Made by a program: the position numbers and the translations under genes
NCBI GenBank assembly: GCA_016234155.1
Contig: JACRGZ010000063.1
Span: 1 to 15,302 of the forward strand
Origin: Nitrospirota bacterium
Lineage (GTDB): Bacteria; Nitrospirota; 9FT-COMBO-42-15; HDB-SIOI813
Length of the DNA stretch: 15,302 bases
Direction of reading: 5' to 3'
Shown: positions 6,492 to 13,378 of the stretch, piece after piece
Position numbering within the stretch: position 1 is the first letter of the stretch
How the letters are laid out: each line of letters opens with the position of its first letter
Notes under the pieces: model-generated
Database searches by the model: none
Seen by the model: the letters and a program-made list of their open reading frames with translations, nothing else
What the model was told of the DNA's origin: nothing

Positions 6492-6520
6492 TTGACAATT
6501 ATAGCAGAAAGGTTTATATA
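6492..6520 (+). promoter_or_regulatory. Sigma-70-type promoter for the HEAT/HD-GYP operon
   Basis: TTGACA (6492-6497), a 17-base spacer and TATATA (6515-6520) match the vegetative consensus. The HEAT gene starts 40 bases downstream, and no other coding sequence intervenes. A minimal ATG-AAC-TAA frame (6537-6545) preceded by GAGGGGG lies in the presumed leader. Confidence 0.7.
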
Positions 6521-6560
6521 GTCTACGAGGGGGAATATGAACTAACCCTGGAGAATAAAC

Positions 6561-8324
6561 GTGAAGGGTGTTGAAGAAAAAGATAAGGGCCAGACCGAGG
6601 AAGAGCAGGAGAAAAAGATTGCTGTCAAGATGGCATCTGAAGTGCTTCAGTCCCTCTCAAAGGCAATGAAGGCGCTAAAACTCTATCCTGATACAAGCCC
6701 GATCAAACAGAAATTCATTTCTGATTTAAAAGAGAAATTCTCAAAATTCCTCGAAGAGTATGGTGACCTCATATTAAACGTAAGACAGTCTGAACTGCTC
6801 TATCTTGGAGATGTTGTCTATTCCCAGCCGGCCAGGGAAGAGAGTATAGCCTTCAGACTCTATGGTGATGGTATCAGAGAGATTATATTTTCAGAGGGTC
6901 TTGATGAAAGGGAGATACTCGATTTTATAGATGTTGTTAAAGTGGACTATACAGGAGAGGCGGCGGATGATGACATTGTAACGAGGCTCTGGGAGAAGGA
7001 ATTTAAGAATATCAGACATACAGTTGTTGAAGAGGGAGGGGAAGGAGAGGCAGTTGCAGGACAGCCGCAGCCGCCTGCAGACAGGACTTTAAGCAAACCT
7101 GCAGGTGGCGAGGCGCTTAAAATGGCATATATGGCAGAGGCTGAAAAAGACGTGACAAAAGGTGGGACATCTAATCAGCCTGCCGGAGTGGAACTTGAGA
7201 TAGAGGAAATATATGGAAGACCGTTTTCCGAGATATTCACCCTCACACCTGAAGAGATAGAAAAAGTCCGGCAGGAGATGGATAGTGAAGAAGGGATTGA
7301 CCTCATATCAGAATTGCTGGATATCCTCTTCCATATACTCCAGATAGAAAAGGAGCTTGACAGCTATACCGAGATAATAAAAAATATAGAAAAGGCGCTC
7401 AAATCAATGGTCCTGTCCGGAGATTATAGCCGGGTAATCCCGATAATGACCACCCTTAAAACCCTGTCCAAGGCTGAGAACAACTTCAGCCAGGCACATG
7501 CAGAAGAGGCACAGAGGGCAATAAATGCCTTAGGTGATGAGGAATTTCTAATCCAGCTTACACATTCACTGAATGTAAACAAAATAGATGAAACAGATGC
7601 CCTCTTTTCATTTCTCTCAATGCTCGACAAAAAGGCAATCATCCCAATGTCCAGTATGATGGGGACACTTGAGCAGATGAAGACGCGCAGGTTAGTGTGC
7701 GATGCCCTTGCCATCCTTGCCAAAGACAGGATCGAGCCGCTGCTGGAAAGGCTGGATGACAGCAACTGGTATGTGGTGCGCAATATTGTATATATAATGG
7801 GCAAGATAAGAGACCCCAGGGTGGTCAGTTTTCTTAAAAGGATAAAAAATCATTCTGAGCCGCGGGTAAGAAAAGAGATAGTCCACACACTGACAGAGAT
7901 CAAGAGTGACGAGTCAACGGAGCTTCTGCTTGCCTTTCTTAACGACAATAACGACACCGTCCGCGTGGCAGCATTGAGAAATCTCGCCACACTCAATTAT
8001 CAAAAGGCAATACCGGTTATTTTAAATATCATATCAGCAGAATCCTTTGTCGCAAAAGATGTCTTCGAGAAAAAGGAGTTCTTTGATGCCCTCGGTAAAC
8101 TCGGTTCAAAAGAGATCCTCCCCTATTTAAAAGGGCTGTTAATGAAACGCCCGCGGCTATTCGGGAAATCAAAGATCGAAGAGCTGCGTGTATATGCGAC
8201 CCTTGCGCTCAAAAGGATGGATATACCTGAGGCATTAGAGGTACTGCGAGAGGGTGTCTCTTCTCCTGACAAAAATATAAAGAAGATATGCGAGGATGCC
8301 ATGAAGGATATGGAGAAGAGGTAG
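6561..8324 (+). CDS. HEAT-repeat protein with an N-terminal domain shared with the next gene
   Basis: A 587-aa protein without signal peptide or membrane segments. It has a charged N-terminus, then an alpha/beta-looking domain at about 28-130 (SLSKAMKALKLYP...; LILNVRQSELLYLGDVVY). A low-complexity Gly/Pro/Gln/Ala linker follows at about 155-200, then a helical middle region. The C-terminal part (about 370-585) has helical HEAT-type repeats (for example EPLLERLDDSNWYVVRNIVY and LLLAFLNDNNDTVRVAALRN). HEAT repeats make protein-binding solenoids; no catalytic motif is visible. The 28-130 region resembles residues 17-120 of the downstream HD-GYP protein in spacing and pattern (K-x13-P...I...DL-L-VRQ-x-LL-DVV against K-x11-P...I...SFSLRLVQEYLFIDDV). 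The start is GTG 6561, with GGAG ten bases upstream. The stop is 14 bases before the next gene, so the two are probably cotranscribed and may act as partners. Confidence 0.85.
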   Translation: MKGVEEKDKGQTEEEQEKKIAVKMASEVLQSLSKAMKALKLYPDTSPIKQKFISDLKEKFSKFLEEYGDLILNVRQSELLYLGDVVYSQPAREESIAFRLYGDGIREIIFSEGLDEREILDFIDVVKVDYTGEAADDDIVTRLWEKEFKNIRHTVVEEGGEGEAVAGQPQPPADRTLSKPAGGEALKMAYMAEAEKDVTKGGTSNQPAGVELEIEEIYGRPFSEIFTLTPEEIEKVRQEMDSEEGIDLISELLDILFHILQIEKELDSYTEIIKNIEKALKSMVLSGDYSRVIPIMTTLKTLSKAENNFSQAHAEEAQRAINALGDEEFLIQLTHSLNVNKIDETDALFSFLSMLDKKAIIPMSSMMGTLEQMKTRRLVCDALAILAKDRIEPLLERLDDSNWYVVRNIVYIMGKIRDPRVVSFLKRIKNHSEPRVRKEIVHTLTEIKSDESTELLLAFLNDNNDTVRVAALRNLATLNYQKAIPVILNIISAESFVAKDVFEKKEFFDALGKLGSKEILPYLKGLLMKRPRLFGKSKIEELRVYATLALKRMDIPEALEVLREGVSSPDKNIKKICEDAMKDMEKR

Positions 8325-8338
8325 CTGGGGATTTTCAG

Positions 8339-9754
8339 ATGAAGGACAGATTATTTGAGGAAAAAAGGGGCTCTCTCGGCAAGGAACTTACCAATAGCCT
8401 CCATAAATTGTTTAAAACGGCGCTTATACATGACCCGAATAATGTTGCGATAAATTCCGCCTTAGAGAAGACACTGGAGTCCATGAAACTCTTGCTGAGC
8501 GATGGAGACTCTTTCTCCCTCCGTTTAGTTCAGGAATACCTGTTCATAGATGATGTAAAGATAAAGGTTGACATAGAAAACTTCCTTGCCTCCATGTTCC
8601 TTATAGAAGAGATGAAGAAGCGGGGGATCGGCTCTGTCACATTCTCTGTGCCTCAGTGCGGCGATGAACTAAGACGGTTTGTATATGCCTTTATCAATAC
8701 CGACCCTAAATCCATCGAACCGTTTAAAGAACTCTCTCATAAGCTCATATCACAGGGTATAACCAACATCACGATAAACATGATCAAAGAAGAGGCAGAG
8801 TATTTTGAGCATGTAATAGAAGATACCAAAGAGATGGCAAAACGCATATATTTCAAGACGATCTCTGTTGCGTCAGAGGTTATGGAGAGTGCGAAGCTGA
8901 AACATTCAGTCGGAATAAAAAAATCAAAAAGGCTTGTACAGTCAATGGTAGACCTGATGCTCAAAGAGGAATCCACTCTACTTGGGCTTACTAATCTCAG
9001 GGCCTACGATGAGTACACGTATAATCATTCTGTAAATGTATCCATACTCTCTATCGCTATGGGACAGCGCCTCGGTTATCACCGGAGAGAGTTAAGCGAG
9101 CTCGGCATGGCCACTTTATTTCACGATATAGGAAAGATCGACCTTCCGATAGAACTTTTAAATAAACCATCTGAGTTCACGCCGGAAGAGTGGCAGATAA
9201 TACGCCAACACCCTGTACATGGGGTAAAGACCCTCCTTAGATTGAAAGGGCTTCAGGAACAGGCAATCCGGATGATAATGGCAAGTTTTGAACACCACTT
9301 GAACTATGATCTTTCAGGATACCCTAAACTTGTCTCACCAAGGAGGGTCAGCATATTCGGCAGGATCGCGAGTATCGCAGATTGTTACGACGCACTCACC
9401 TCTGCAAGGGTCTATAACCGCACCCCTTTTGTACCGGACAAGGCGCTCTCTTTTATGATGAAAAAGAGCGGTTCTGCATTTGATCCCATCCTGCTGAAGA
9501 TATTCATCAATGTAGTCGGCATATATCCGATAGGGACACTGATACTGATGAACACGAAGGAACTTGGTGTGGTAACCAAGGCAAATCCGAATCCGGGTAA
9601 TATACACAGGCCTTATGTAAAGCTCATCACAGACAGAGATGGAAATGAGATTGACGGAGAGATAACAGACCTTGCGGGAGATAAGAACATATTCATAGCC
9701 CAGTCCCTCGACCACAGAAAATACGGCATTGATGTGAGCAAGTACTTCATGTGA
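8339..9754 (+). CDS. HD-GYP phosphodiesterase-family protein
   Basis: A 471-aa cytoplasmic protein. Residues 17-120 resemble the N-terminal domain of the upstream HEAT protein. An HD-GYP domain covers about 225-400: NHSVNVSILS (229-238), FHDIGKID (261-268, His262-Asp263), HPVHG (291-295), FEHHLNYDLSGYP (317-329) and IADCYDALTSARVYN (346-360). The HHExxDGxGYP signature is altered (EHHLNYDLSGYP), but the metal-ligand histidines, the GYP and the DxYDALT segment remain, so cyclic-di-GMP hydrolysis is plausible. A beta-rich C-terminal extension (about 400-471, PIGTLILMNTKELGVV...) is usual in this subfamily. ATG 8339 is chosen over an upstream in-frame ATG that overlaps the HEAT gene; TGGGG is 8 bases upstream, in the TTTTCAGATGAA context. 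No receiver domain is present, so input probably comes through the N-terminal domain and perhaps the HEAT partner. Confidence 0.9.
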   Translation: MKDRLFEEKRGSLGKELTNSLHKLFKTALIHDPNNVAINSALEKTLESMKLLLSDGDSFSLRLVQEYLFIDDVKIKVDIENFLASMFLIEEMKKRGIGSVTFSVPQCGDELRRFVYAFINTDPKSIEPFKELSHKLISQGITNITINMIKEEAEYFEHVIEDTKEMAKRIYFKTISVASEVMESAKLKHSVGIKKSKRLVQSMVDLMLKEESTLLGLTNLRAYDEYTYNHSVNVSILSIAMGQRLGYHRRELSELGMATLFHDIGKIDLPIELLNKPSEFTPEEWQIIRQHPVHGVKTLLRLKGLQEQAIRMIMASFEHHLNYDLSGYPKLVSPRRVSIFGRIASIADCYDALTSARVYNRTPFVPDKALSFMMKKSGSAFDPILLKIFINVVGIYPIGTLILMNTKELGVVTKANPNPGNIHRPYVKLITDRDGNEIDGEITDLAGDKNIFIAQSLDHRKYGIDVSKYFM

Positions 9755-9760
9755 TCATAA

Positions 9761-9821
9761 TGTCATTGCGGGCATCCGAAGGACCTGTAGTGAGTTCTAT
9801 CGAACCATGCGAAGCAATCTC
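9761..9821. repeat. Dispersed TCATTGCG / GCGAAGCAATCTC repeat
   Basis: The outer ends TGTCATTGCGGGC and GCGAAGCAATCTC match a repeat I recognise as common in environmental genomes; ATTGC (9765-9769) and GCAAT (9814-9818) are complementary. It directly follows the HD-GYP gene (stop 9752-9754) and ends before the next promoter. Confidence 0.6.
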
Positions 9822-9834
9822 TAAAATTTTTCTC

Positions 9835-9863
9835 TTGACAAACATAACGAGGAAGGCTTATAT
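9835..9863 (+). promoter_or_regulatory. Sigma-70-type promoter upstream of the TusA-like/perR/sod genes
   Basis: TTGACA (9835-9840), a 17-base spacer and TTATAT (9858-9863); a TATAAT overlaps at 9863-9868 but would need a 22-base spacer. The layout resembles the HEAT operon promoter (AGG[TC]TTATAT in both). The expected start of transcription, near 9870, touches the PerR-type palindrome. Confidence 0.65.
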
Positions 9864-9870
9864 ATAATAT

Positions 9871-9885
9871 TAGTAATTATTACTA
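9871..9885. promoter_or_regulatory. Predicted PerR box (7-1-7 palindrome)
   Basis: TAGTAAT-T-ATTACTA is a perfect 7-1-7 inverted repeat, the architecture of Fur/PerR operators (Bacillus PerR boxes are of the form TTATAATnATTATAA). It sits at the expected transcription start, where a bound repressor would block the polymerase. A PerR gene lies downstream in the same presumed operon, which supports autoregulation by peroxide. Binding is inferred. Confidence 0.65.
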
Positions 9886-9890
9886 TTATC

Positions 9891-10029
9891 ATATGATGGC
9901 TCTTGCAAACGTCTATGTCATCCCCGAAATCTTCTATCGGGGATATGATTTCCTGTAATAATACAATAGATTCCCGCTTAAAACATGCGGGAATGACAGA
10001 TTTTTTAGACTTTTGCAAGAGCCTCATAT
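9891..10029. mobile_element. MITE-like element with 23-bp terminal inverted repeats
   Basis: The left end ATATGATGGCTCTTGCAAAC plus GTCT (9891-9914) and the right end AGACTTTTGCAAGAGCCTCA plus TAT (10007-10029) are complementary except for one mismatch and one extra base. The interior has two further hairpins: ATCCCCGA...TCGGGGAT (9920-9944) and ATTCCCGC...GCGGGAAT (9970-9993). TATCA occurs at both edges (9887-9891 and 10027-10031) and may be a target duplication. No transposase is encoded. It lies between the promoter/operator and the sulfur-carrier gene. Confidence 0.7.
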
Positions 10030-10071
10030 CACAAACTCATCTTTTGCAAGATCATTTCAAGGGGAGGGATT

Positions 10072-10311
10072 ATGGGAATTCCTGCAAAGATTGATTCCAC
10101 GATAAATGCCTTAGGCCAGTTATGCCCGATGCCTATCATACTGACATCAAAAAAGATGAAAGAGATGAAATCCGGCGAGGTCCTTGAGGTTTTATCCGAT
10201 GACGCCGGTATCAAGAAAGATATGCCGGCATGGTGTAATTCAACAAAGAATGAATATATAGGCATTGTAGAAGATACCACTGTTTATAAGGTCTATGTGA
10301 GGAAGAAGTGA
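10072..10311 (+). CDS. TusA-family sulfur-carrier protein
   Basis: A 79-aa cytoplasmic protein with the TusA/SirA fold signature: LGQLCPMPIILTSKKMKEM (14-32). Cys18 in the CPMP motif is the expected persulfide-bearing residue. The second half (SGEVLEVLSDDAGIKKDMPAWCNST) matches the family's beta-alpha-beta layout and contains a second cysteine (Cys55), as in several bacterial relatives linked to sulfur oxidation or reduction rather than tRNA thiolation. GGGGAGGG lies just upstream of the ATG. It is the first gene of a likely operon with perR and sod, which hints at a thiol or peroxide stress role. The exact partner is unknown, so no gene symbol is given. Confidence 0.88.
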   Translation: MGIPAKIDSTINALGQLCPMPIILTSKKMKEMKSGEVLEVLSDDAGIKKDMPAWCNSTKNEYIGIVEDTTVYKVYVRKK

Positions 10312-10331
10312 GACGTGAGAGGTAAGATGTA
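10309..10331. repeat. Degenerate heptad array between the sulfur-carrier gene and perR
   Basis: TGAGACG, TGAGAGG and TAAGATG (10309-10329) run on from the sulfur-carrier stop codon (TGA 10309-10311) to within 10 bases of the perR start. The GAGG inside may serve as a distant ribosome-binding site for perR. The motif family is that of 15076-15116. Confidence 0.65.
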
Positions 10332-10338
10332 AAAAAAA

Positions 10339-10719
10339 ATGCGCAGAAAGTCAAGGCAGCGAAAGGTCATACTGGATGTTTTAAAACGGACTAAAACACA
10401 TCCGTCTGCGGAATGTGTTTATAGAGAGGCTAAGAAAGTGATACCGAATATAAGTCTCGGCACGGTTTACAGGAACCTGAAACTCCTGCAATCCGTAGGA
10501 GAGGTATCAGAGATCTCGTGTGAAGGCGACGAGGGACGCTTCGACGGCAACCCTCACCTTCATTACCATATAACGTGCAGGCAATGCGGTAAGATTAAGG
10601 ATGTAGAGGATATTTTGTTCTATAATATAGAAAAGAAGGTGGCAGCAGTAACAGGTTTTAAGATTGTAAATCATTGTGTGGGGTTTCAGGGGATTTGTCC
10701 TGAGTGTTTAAATAAATAA
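10339..10719 (+). CDS. perR: PerR-type peroxide-sensing repressor (Fur family)
   Basis: A 126-aa winged-helix regulator. Comparison with Bacillus PerR places all five regulatory-metal ligands: His21, Asp69 (RFDG), His75, His77 and Asp88 (GKIKDV). The structural zinc site is CRQC (Cys80/83) and CPEC (Cys120/123). Asp rather than Glu at the key ligand position favours PerR over Fur; in PerR, Fe2+-dependent oxidation of two histidines by peroxide releases DNA. Relative to Bacillus PerR the protein lacks about 16 N-terminal residues (the first helix). An in-frame stop (TAA 10330-10332) immediately upstream of ATG 10339 rules out a longer form. The start follows a run of nine A. The promoter-proximal 7-1-7 palindrome and the downstream sod gene fit a peroxide/superoxide defence operon. 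Confidence 0.9.
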   Translation: MRRKSRQRKVILDVLKRTKTHPSAECVYREAKKVIPNISLGTVYRNLKLLQSVGEVSEISCEGDEGRFDGNPHLHYHITCRQCGKIKDVEDILFYNIEKKVAAVTGFKIVNHCVGFQGICPECLNK

Positions 10720-10741
10720 CAAATGAAAGGGGGGTACTAAC

Positions 10742-11335
10742 ATGTCACACGATATAAAAAAATTTGAGCTTAAAGGATTGGAGGGGCTGTCTGATAATCA
10801 GATCTCGCAGCACAAAGACATCCTATATGTAGGATATGTAAATAAGTTAAGCGAGATTGAGGACAAGCTGAAGACAGCCGACCGCTCAAAGGCCAATCAG
10901 ATATACAGTGAATACCGCGGCCTGAAGGCGGATGAGACATTTGCCTTAAATGGCGTTGTACTGCACGAGCTTTATTTCGAAAATCTCGGGGGTCGAGGTG
11001 GCAACCCGTCTGGAAAGATTGCAGATCTCATAAAGCGGGATTTTGGCTCTACCGAGAAATGGATTGAAGACTTTAGGGCCTGCGGTGTAGCAGTAAGGGG
11101 GTGGGTGGTACTGGCATACAGCTTCTATGATGGAATGCTCCACAACTACGGCGCCGATGCCCATCACTTCAACTTCCCGGCGATGGCCTGGCCGCTGCTT
11201 GTCATGGACGTATACGAACATGCATATACCATTGACTATGGCGTAAAGAGGCCGCCTTATATAGAAGCCTTCATGAAGAATGTCAACTGGGATGCGGTGA
11301 ATAGAAGGGTGGAGAGGATTTCCAAGATTATCTAA
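10742..11335 (+). CDS. sod: Fe/Mn superoxide dismutase, divergent
   Basis: A 197-aa cytoplasmic enzyme (no signal peptide) that dismutates superoxide. The metal ligands are placed as His24, His75 (VVLHELYFENLGG), Asp156 and His160 (MDVYEHAYTIDYG), and the active-site tyrosine as Tyr32. The usual HHxxYV block reads HKDILYVGYV, so the second-sphere His30 is replaced by Leu28, and the usual WEHAY is YEHAY. The segment AHHFNFP puts His141 where mycobacterial Fe-SOD has His145 (HQTNFP), unlike the Gln of E. coli enzymes. Metal preference (Fe, Mn or either) cannot be told from sequence. The ribosome-binding site AAAGGGGGG is 7 bases from the ATG, and the gene is 22 bases behind perR. The family call is certain. 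Confidence 0.92.
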   Translation: MSHDIKKFELKGLEGLSDNQISQHKDILYVGYVNKLSEIEDKLKTADRSKANQIYSEYRGLKADETFALNGVVLHELYFENLGGRGGNPSGKIADLIKRDFGSTEKWIEDFRACGVAVRGWVVLAYSFYDGMLHNYGADAHHFNFPAMAWPLLVMDVYEHAYTIDYGVKRPPYIEAFMKNVNWDAVNRRVERISKII

Positions 11336-11360
11336 TGTATTAATCCTCCCTCATCTCTCA

Positions 11361-11415
11361 ATCCCCCAAATCCCCCCTTACCCCCCTTTATTAAAGGGGG
11401 GATGGGGGGGATTAC
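11361..11415. terminator. C-rich hairpin between convergent sod and mrp
   Basis: CCCCCCTTTATTAAAGGGGGG (11381-11401) is a perfect hairpin flanked by AATCCCCC and GGGGGATT arms (11361-11411). The larger palindrome spans the whole 76-bp gap between the two convergent genes and touches the mrp stop. It is the same repeat type as at 2701-2807 and 4855-4957 and is placed to end both transcripts. Confidence 0.55.
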
Positions 11416-12449
11416 AGAGAACTTATCCTTGCTGCCAACTGCTCGCCTATCCTTATGAATACCTTGCTCTGTGGAGACTCAGGGTCATCTACCAAAATGG
11501 GTCTGCCTGCGTCTCCCCCTGCCCTGATCTTAAGGTCAATAGGAACTTCTCCCAAGAATGGAACTCCGAGCTTTTTAGCTGCAGCCTCACCGCCGCCGTG
11601 GCTGAAAATGTCTGTCCTCTCCCCGCAGTGAGGGCACAGAAAGAAACTCATATTTTCAATGACGCCAAGTACAGGGACATTGAGCTTATTGAACATGGCT
11701 ATACCCCTGACCACATCAAGGAGCGCAACATCCTGAGGCGTGGTTACGATAACAGTCCCTGAGAGGGGCACCTTCTGTGCAAGTGTCAACTGGACATCAC
11801 CCGTTCCTGGAGGAAGGTCTACCAACAAGTAGTCAAGCTCACCCCACTCGACATCGGTAAGGAGCTGTTCTACGGCCTTCATAACCATGGGGCCCCTCCA
11901 GATTAGAGGGGTATCCTCTGCTATCAGGAAACCAATAGACATAAGGCTGACTCCGTATTTTATTATGGGAATAAGCTTTTCACCCTTTATCTCCGGCCTT
12001 TCAGTAACCCCCATCATAATAGGTATACTTGGACCATATATATCAGTGTCGAGCAACCCCACTTTAGCGCCACTCCGTGCAAGGGCTACAGAGAGACTCA
12101 CACTAATAGTAGACTTACCAACCCCCCCTTTTCCACTGGCGATAGCCACAATGTTTTTTACAGCGGGAAGCATCTCCTCTCCACCCTGAATCCTATGTGC
12201 AGAGACGTTCGATGTAACTTCCACATGTGCCTCAGTTACCCCCTCCACCATCTTCACAGCCTCCTCAGCGGCTGTCTTTAATTGGGCCTTCAGGGGACAG
12301 GCAGGTGTTGTAAGCTCAAGGTTAAAAGAGACCCTGCCCCCTTCTATTTTTAGATCTTTGATAAAACCCAGGGAAACCACGTCCCTTTTCAGGTCAGGGT
12401 CAATAACAGTCCTGAGGGCGTTCAGTATTTTTTCTTCGGATATTGTCAT
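11412..12449 (-). CDS. mrp: Mrp/ApbC (NBP35-family) iron-sulfur cluster carrier ATPase
   Basis: A 345-aa cytoplasmic protein that carries and transfers Fe-S clusters. An N-terminal MIP18/DUF59 domain (about 1-90) has VIDPDL (15-20) and the TTPACPL motif (Cys51). A P-loop ATPase domain has the deviant Walker A SGKGGVGKST (105-114), DTDIYGPS (134-141), VDLPPGTGD (210-218) and the cluster-binding pair CPHC (Cys272, Cys275). Family length and motif order are complete. ATG 12447-12449 is chosen because GGGAGGAA lies 5 bases upstream; an ATG 39 bases earlier has no such site and adds a non-conserved tail. A putative promoter is at 12487-12516. Confidence 0.95.
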   Translation of the reverse strand: MTISEEKILNALRTVIDPDLKRDVVSLGFIKDLKIEGGRVSFNLELTTPACPLKAQLKTAAEEAVKMVEGVTEAHVEVTSNVSAHRIQGGEEMLPAVKNIVAIASGKGGVGKSTISVSLSVALARSGAKVGLLDTDIYGPSIPIMMGVTERPEIKGEKLIPIIKYGVSLMSIGFLIAEDTPLIWRGPMVMKAVEQLLTDVEWGELDYLLVDLPPGTGDVQLTLAQKVPLSGTVIVTTPQDVALLDVVRGIAMFNKLNVPVLGVIENMSFFLCPHCGERTDIFSHGGGEAAAKKLGVPFLGEVPIDLKIRAGGDAGRPILVDDPESPQSKVFIRIGEQLAARISSL

Positions 12450-12486
12450 AAATTCCTCCCATTGGATACATGCTTCGATTAATTTC

Positions 12487-12516
12487 ATTTAACCATATGG
12501 AAAGGGATCCAGTCAA
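12487..12516 (-). promoter_or_regulatory. Putative promoter of mrp
   Basis: On the minus strand TTGACT (12516-12511), an 18-base spacer and TTAAAT (12492-12487) stand about 38 bases before the mrp start. The -35 match is good and the -10 is weak. Confidence 0.35.
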
Positions 12517-12524
12517 ATCATATA

Positions 12525-12625
12525 AAATCCTAAATTCTAATTTCTACTCTGAATCAACCCTGATATTCATCAGGACGATATTCATCAGGGCAAGGTTCAG
12601 GATCGGATTTCGGATTTAGGATTTG
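12525..12625. repeat. Intergenic heptad arrays with a short tandem duplication
   Basis: The left array AAATCCT-AAATTCT-AATTTCT is at 12525-12545, and the right array GGATTTC-GGATTTA-GGATTTG at 12605-12625. ATCCTAAAT (12527-12535) and ATTTAGGAT (12614-12622) are complementary. Between them GATATTCATCAGG is repeated at 12562-12574 and 12577-12589, with CCCTGAT/ATCAGGG ends (12558-12590) that can form a hairpin. The region separates mrp from the HExGH gene and holds no gene. Confidence 0.65.
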
Positions 12626-12633
12626 CTTAACTA

Positions 12634-13260
12634 TTAGAAGGGGACTTTTACACCGAATCCTATGAAATGTCTGTCCAGCATATAGAACGGTATAAAACGA
12701 TCCTGGCCGGTATAGGCACGAATGGCATTAAGGGAGGTATGTGTGAGGGCGACTAAAAAAATCTTGTCACGACTAATCCCTGTAGTATTTACAATACCTA
12801 TTGGATCAAACTTGTCGTTTTTATATGGAGCTACATAAAAAGCATAAGTAGTATACCAGAGAAAATCTGTCATGCTGAAGAATAAGAGCGCATGATTATA
12901 TGTTGTATCATTCTCACGGAATCGCCGTAACGCAAACTCAAATGTATAACCTGCCGCTACCTCGCCTGCAAAATGATATGAGGGTTTTGCCCTGTCATCT
13001 ATTTTTGTAACCGTGCTCAGCCCAAGGAAAAAACTGTTCCTGTCTCTTGTAAAGAAGTTAAGGGTGTTTCCTTCAGCGCCTGACTGGTTAGCTATTATAT
13101 AATGCCCCGTCTCATGCATACTAAGGTTTGTAAGGAAGGCAAGACCGACCGCAGGTATGTCTTTAAATTCTATAGCTGATGCATTGCCGTGGAAACTCAC
13201 CACGAAGAGGACTACAAGAAGGGCAATTTTTAAATTTATATCCCTCAATGATCTACCCAC
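12634..13260 (-). CDS. Secreted protein with a HExxH-type motif, family not recognised
   Basis: A 208-aa protein starting with a signal peptide (KIALLVVLFVVSFHGNASA, cleavage near residue 29), so it acts in the periplasm or a membrane. HETGH at 49-53 is an HExxH motif, which in metalloproteases binds zinc and supplies the catalytic glutamate. No family could be assigned and the third ligand is not evident. Aromatic and hydrophobic stretches follow (about 95-112 and 124-145), and the last residues (HFIGFGVKVPF) alternate hydrophobic and polar and end in Phe, as in outer-membrane beta-barrel strands. It may therefore be a barrel or membrane-associated protein rather than a soluble protease. The start is uncertain: GTG at 13260 is reported, but TTG at 13248 has GGTGGG 7 bases upstream. 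It follows a palindromic repeat and stands alone. Confidence 0.75.
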   Translation of the reverse strand: MGRSLRDINLKIALLVVLFVVSFHGNASAIEFKDIPAVGLAFLTNLSMHETGHYIIANQSGAEGNTLNFFTRDRNSFFLGLSTVTKIDDRAKPSYHFAGEVAAGYTFEFALRRFRENDTTYNHALLFFSMTDFLWYTTYAFYVAPYKNDKFDPIGIVNTTGISRDKIFLVALTHTSLNAIRAYTGQDRFIPFYMLDRHFIGFGVKVPF

Positions 13261-13267
13261 CAGAGTC

Positions 13268-13297
13268 GTAGGGACAGACCTTAAGGTCTGTCCCTAC
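13268..13297. repeat. Dispersed palindrome, copy 2 (30-bp perfect)
   Basis: GTAGGGACAGACCTT and its reverse complement AAGGTCTGTCCCTAC form a perfect 30-bp palindrome, 8 bases before the HExGH gene start. It is identical to copy 3. Confidence 0.9.
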
Positions 13298-13378
13298 ATT
13301 TCCCATTATCGGTGGGTAATGCCTGTATCTTGACATCCTAAAGTTTTCTTTATCACCTCCGATTGAATTGATACTTCA

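Noticed and set aside
9863..9868. TATAAT as the -10 box for TTGACA at 9835
   Set aside because: The spacer would be 22 bases; TTATAT at 9858-9863 gives the normal 17.
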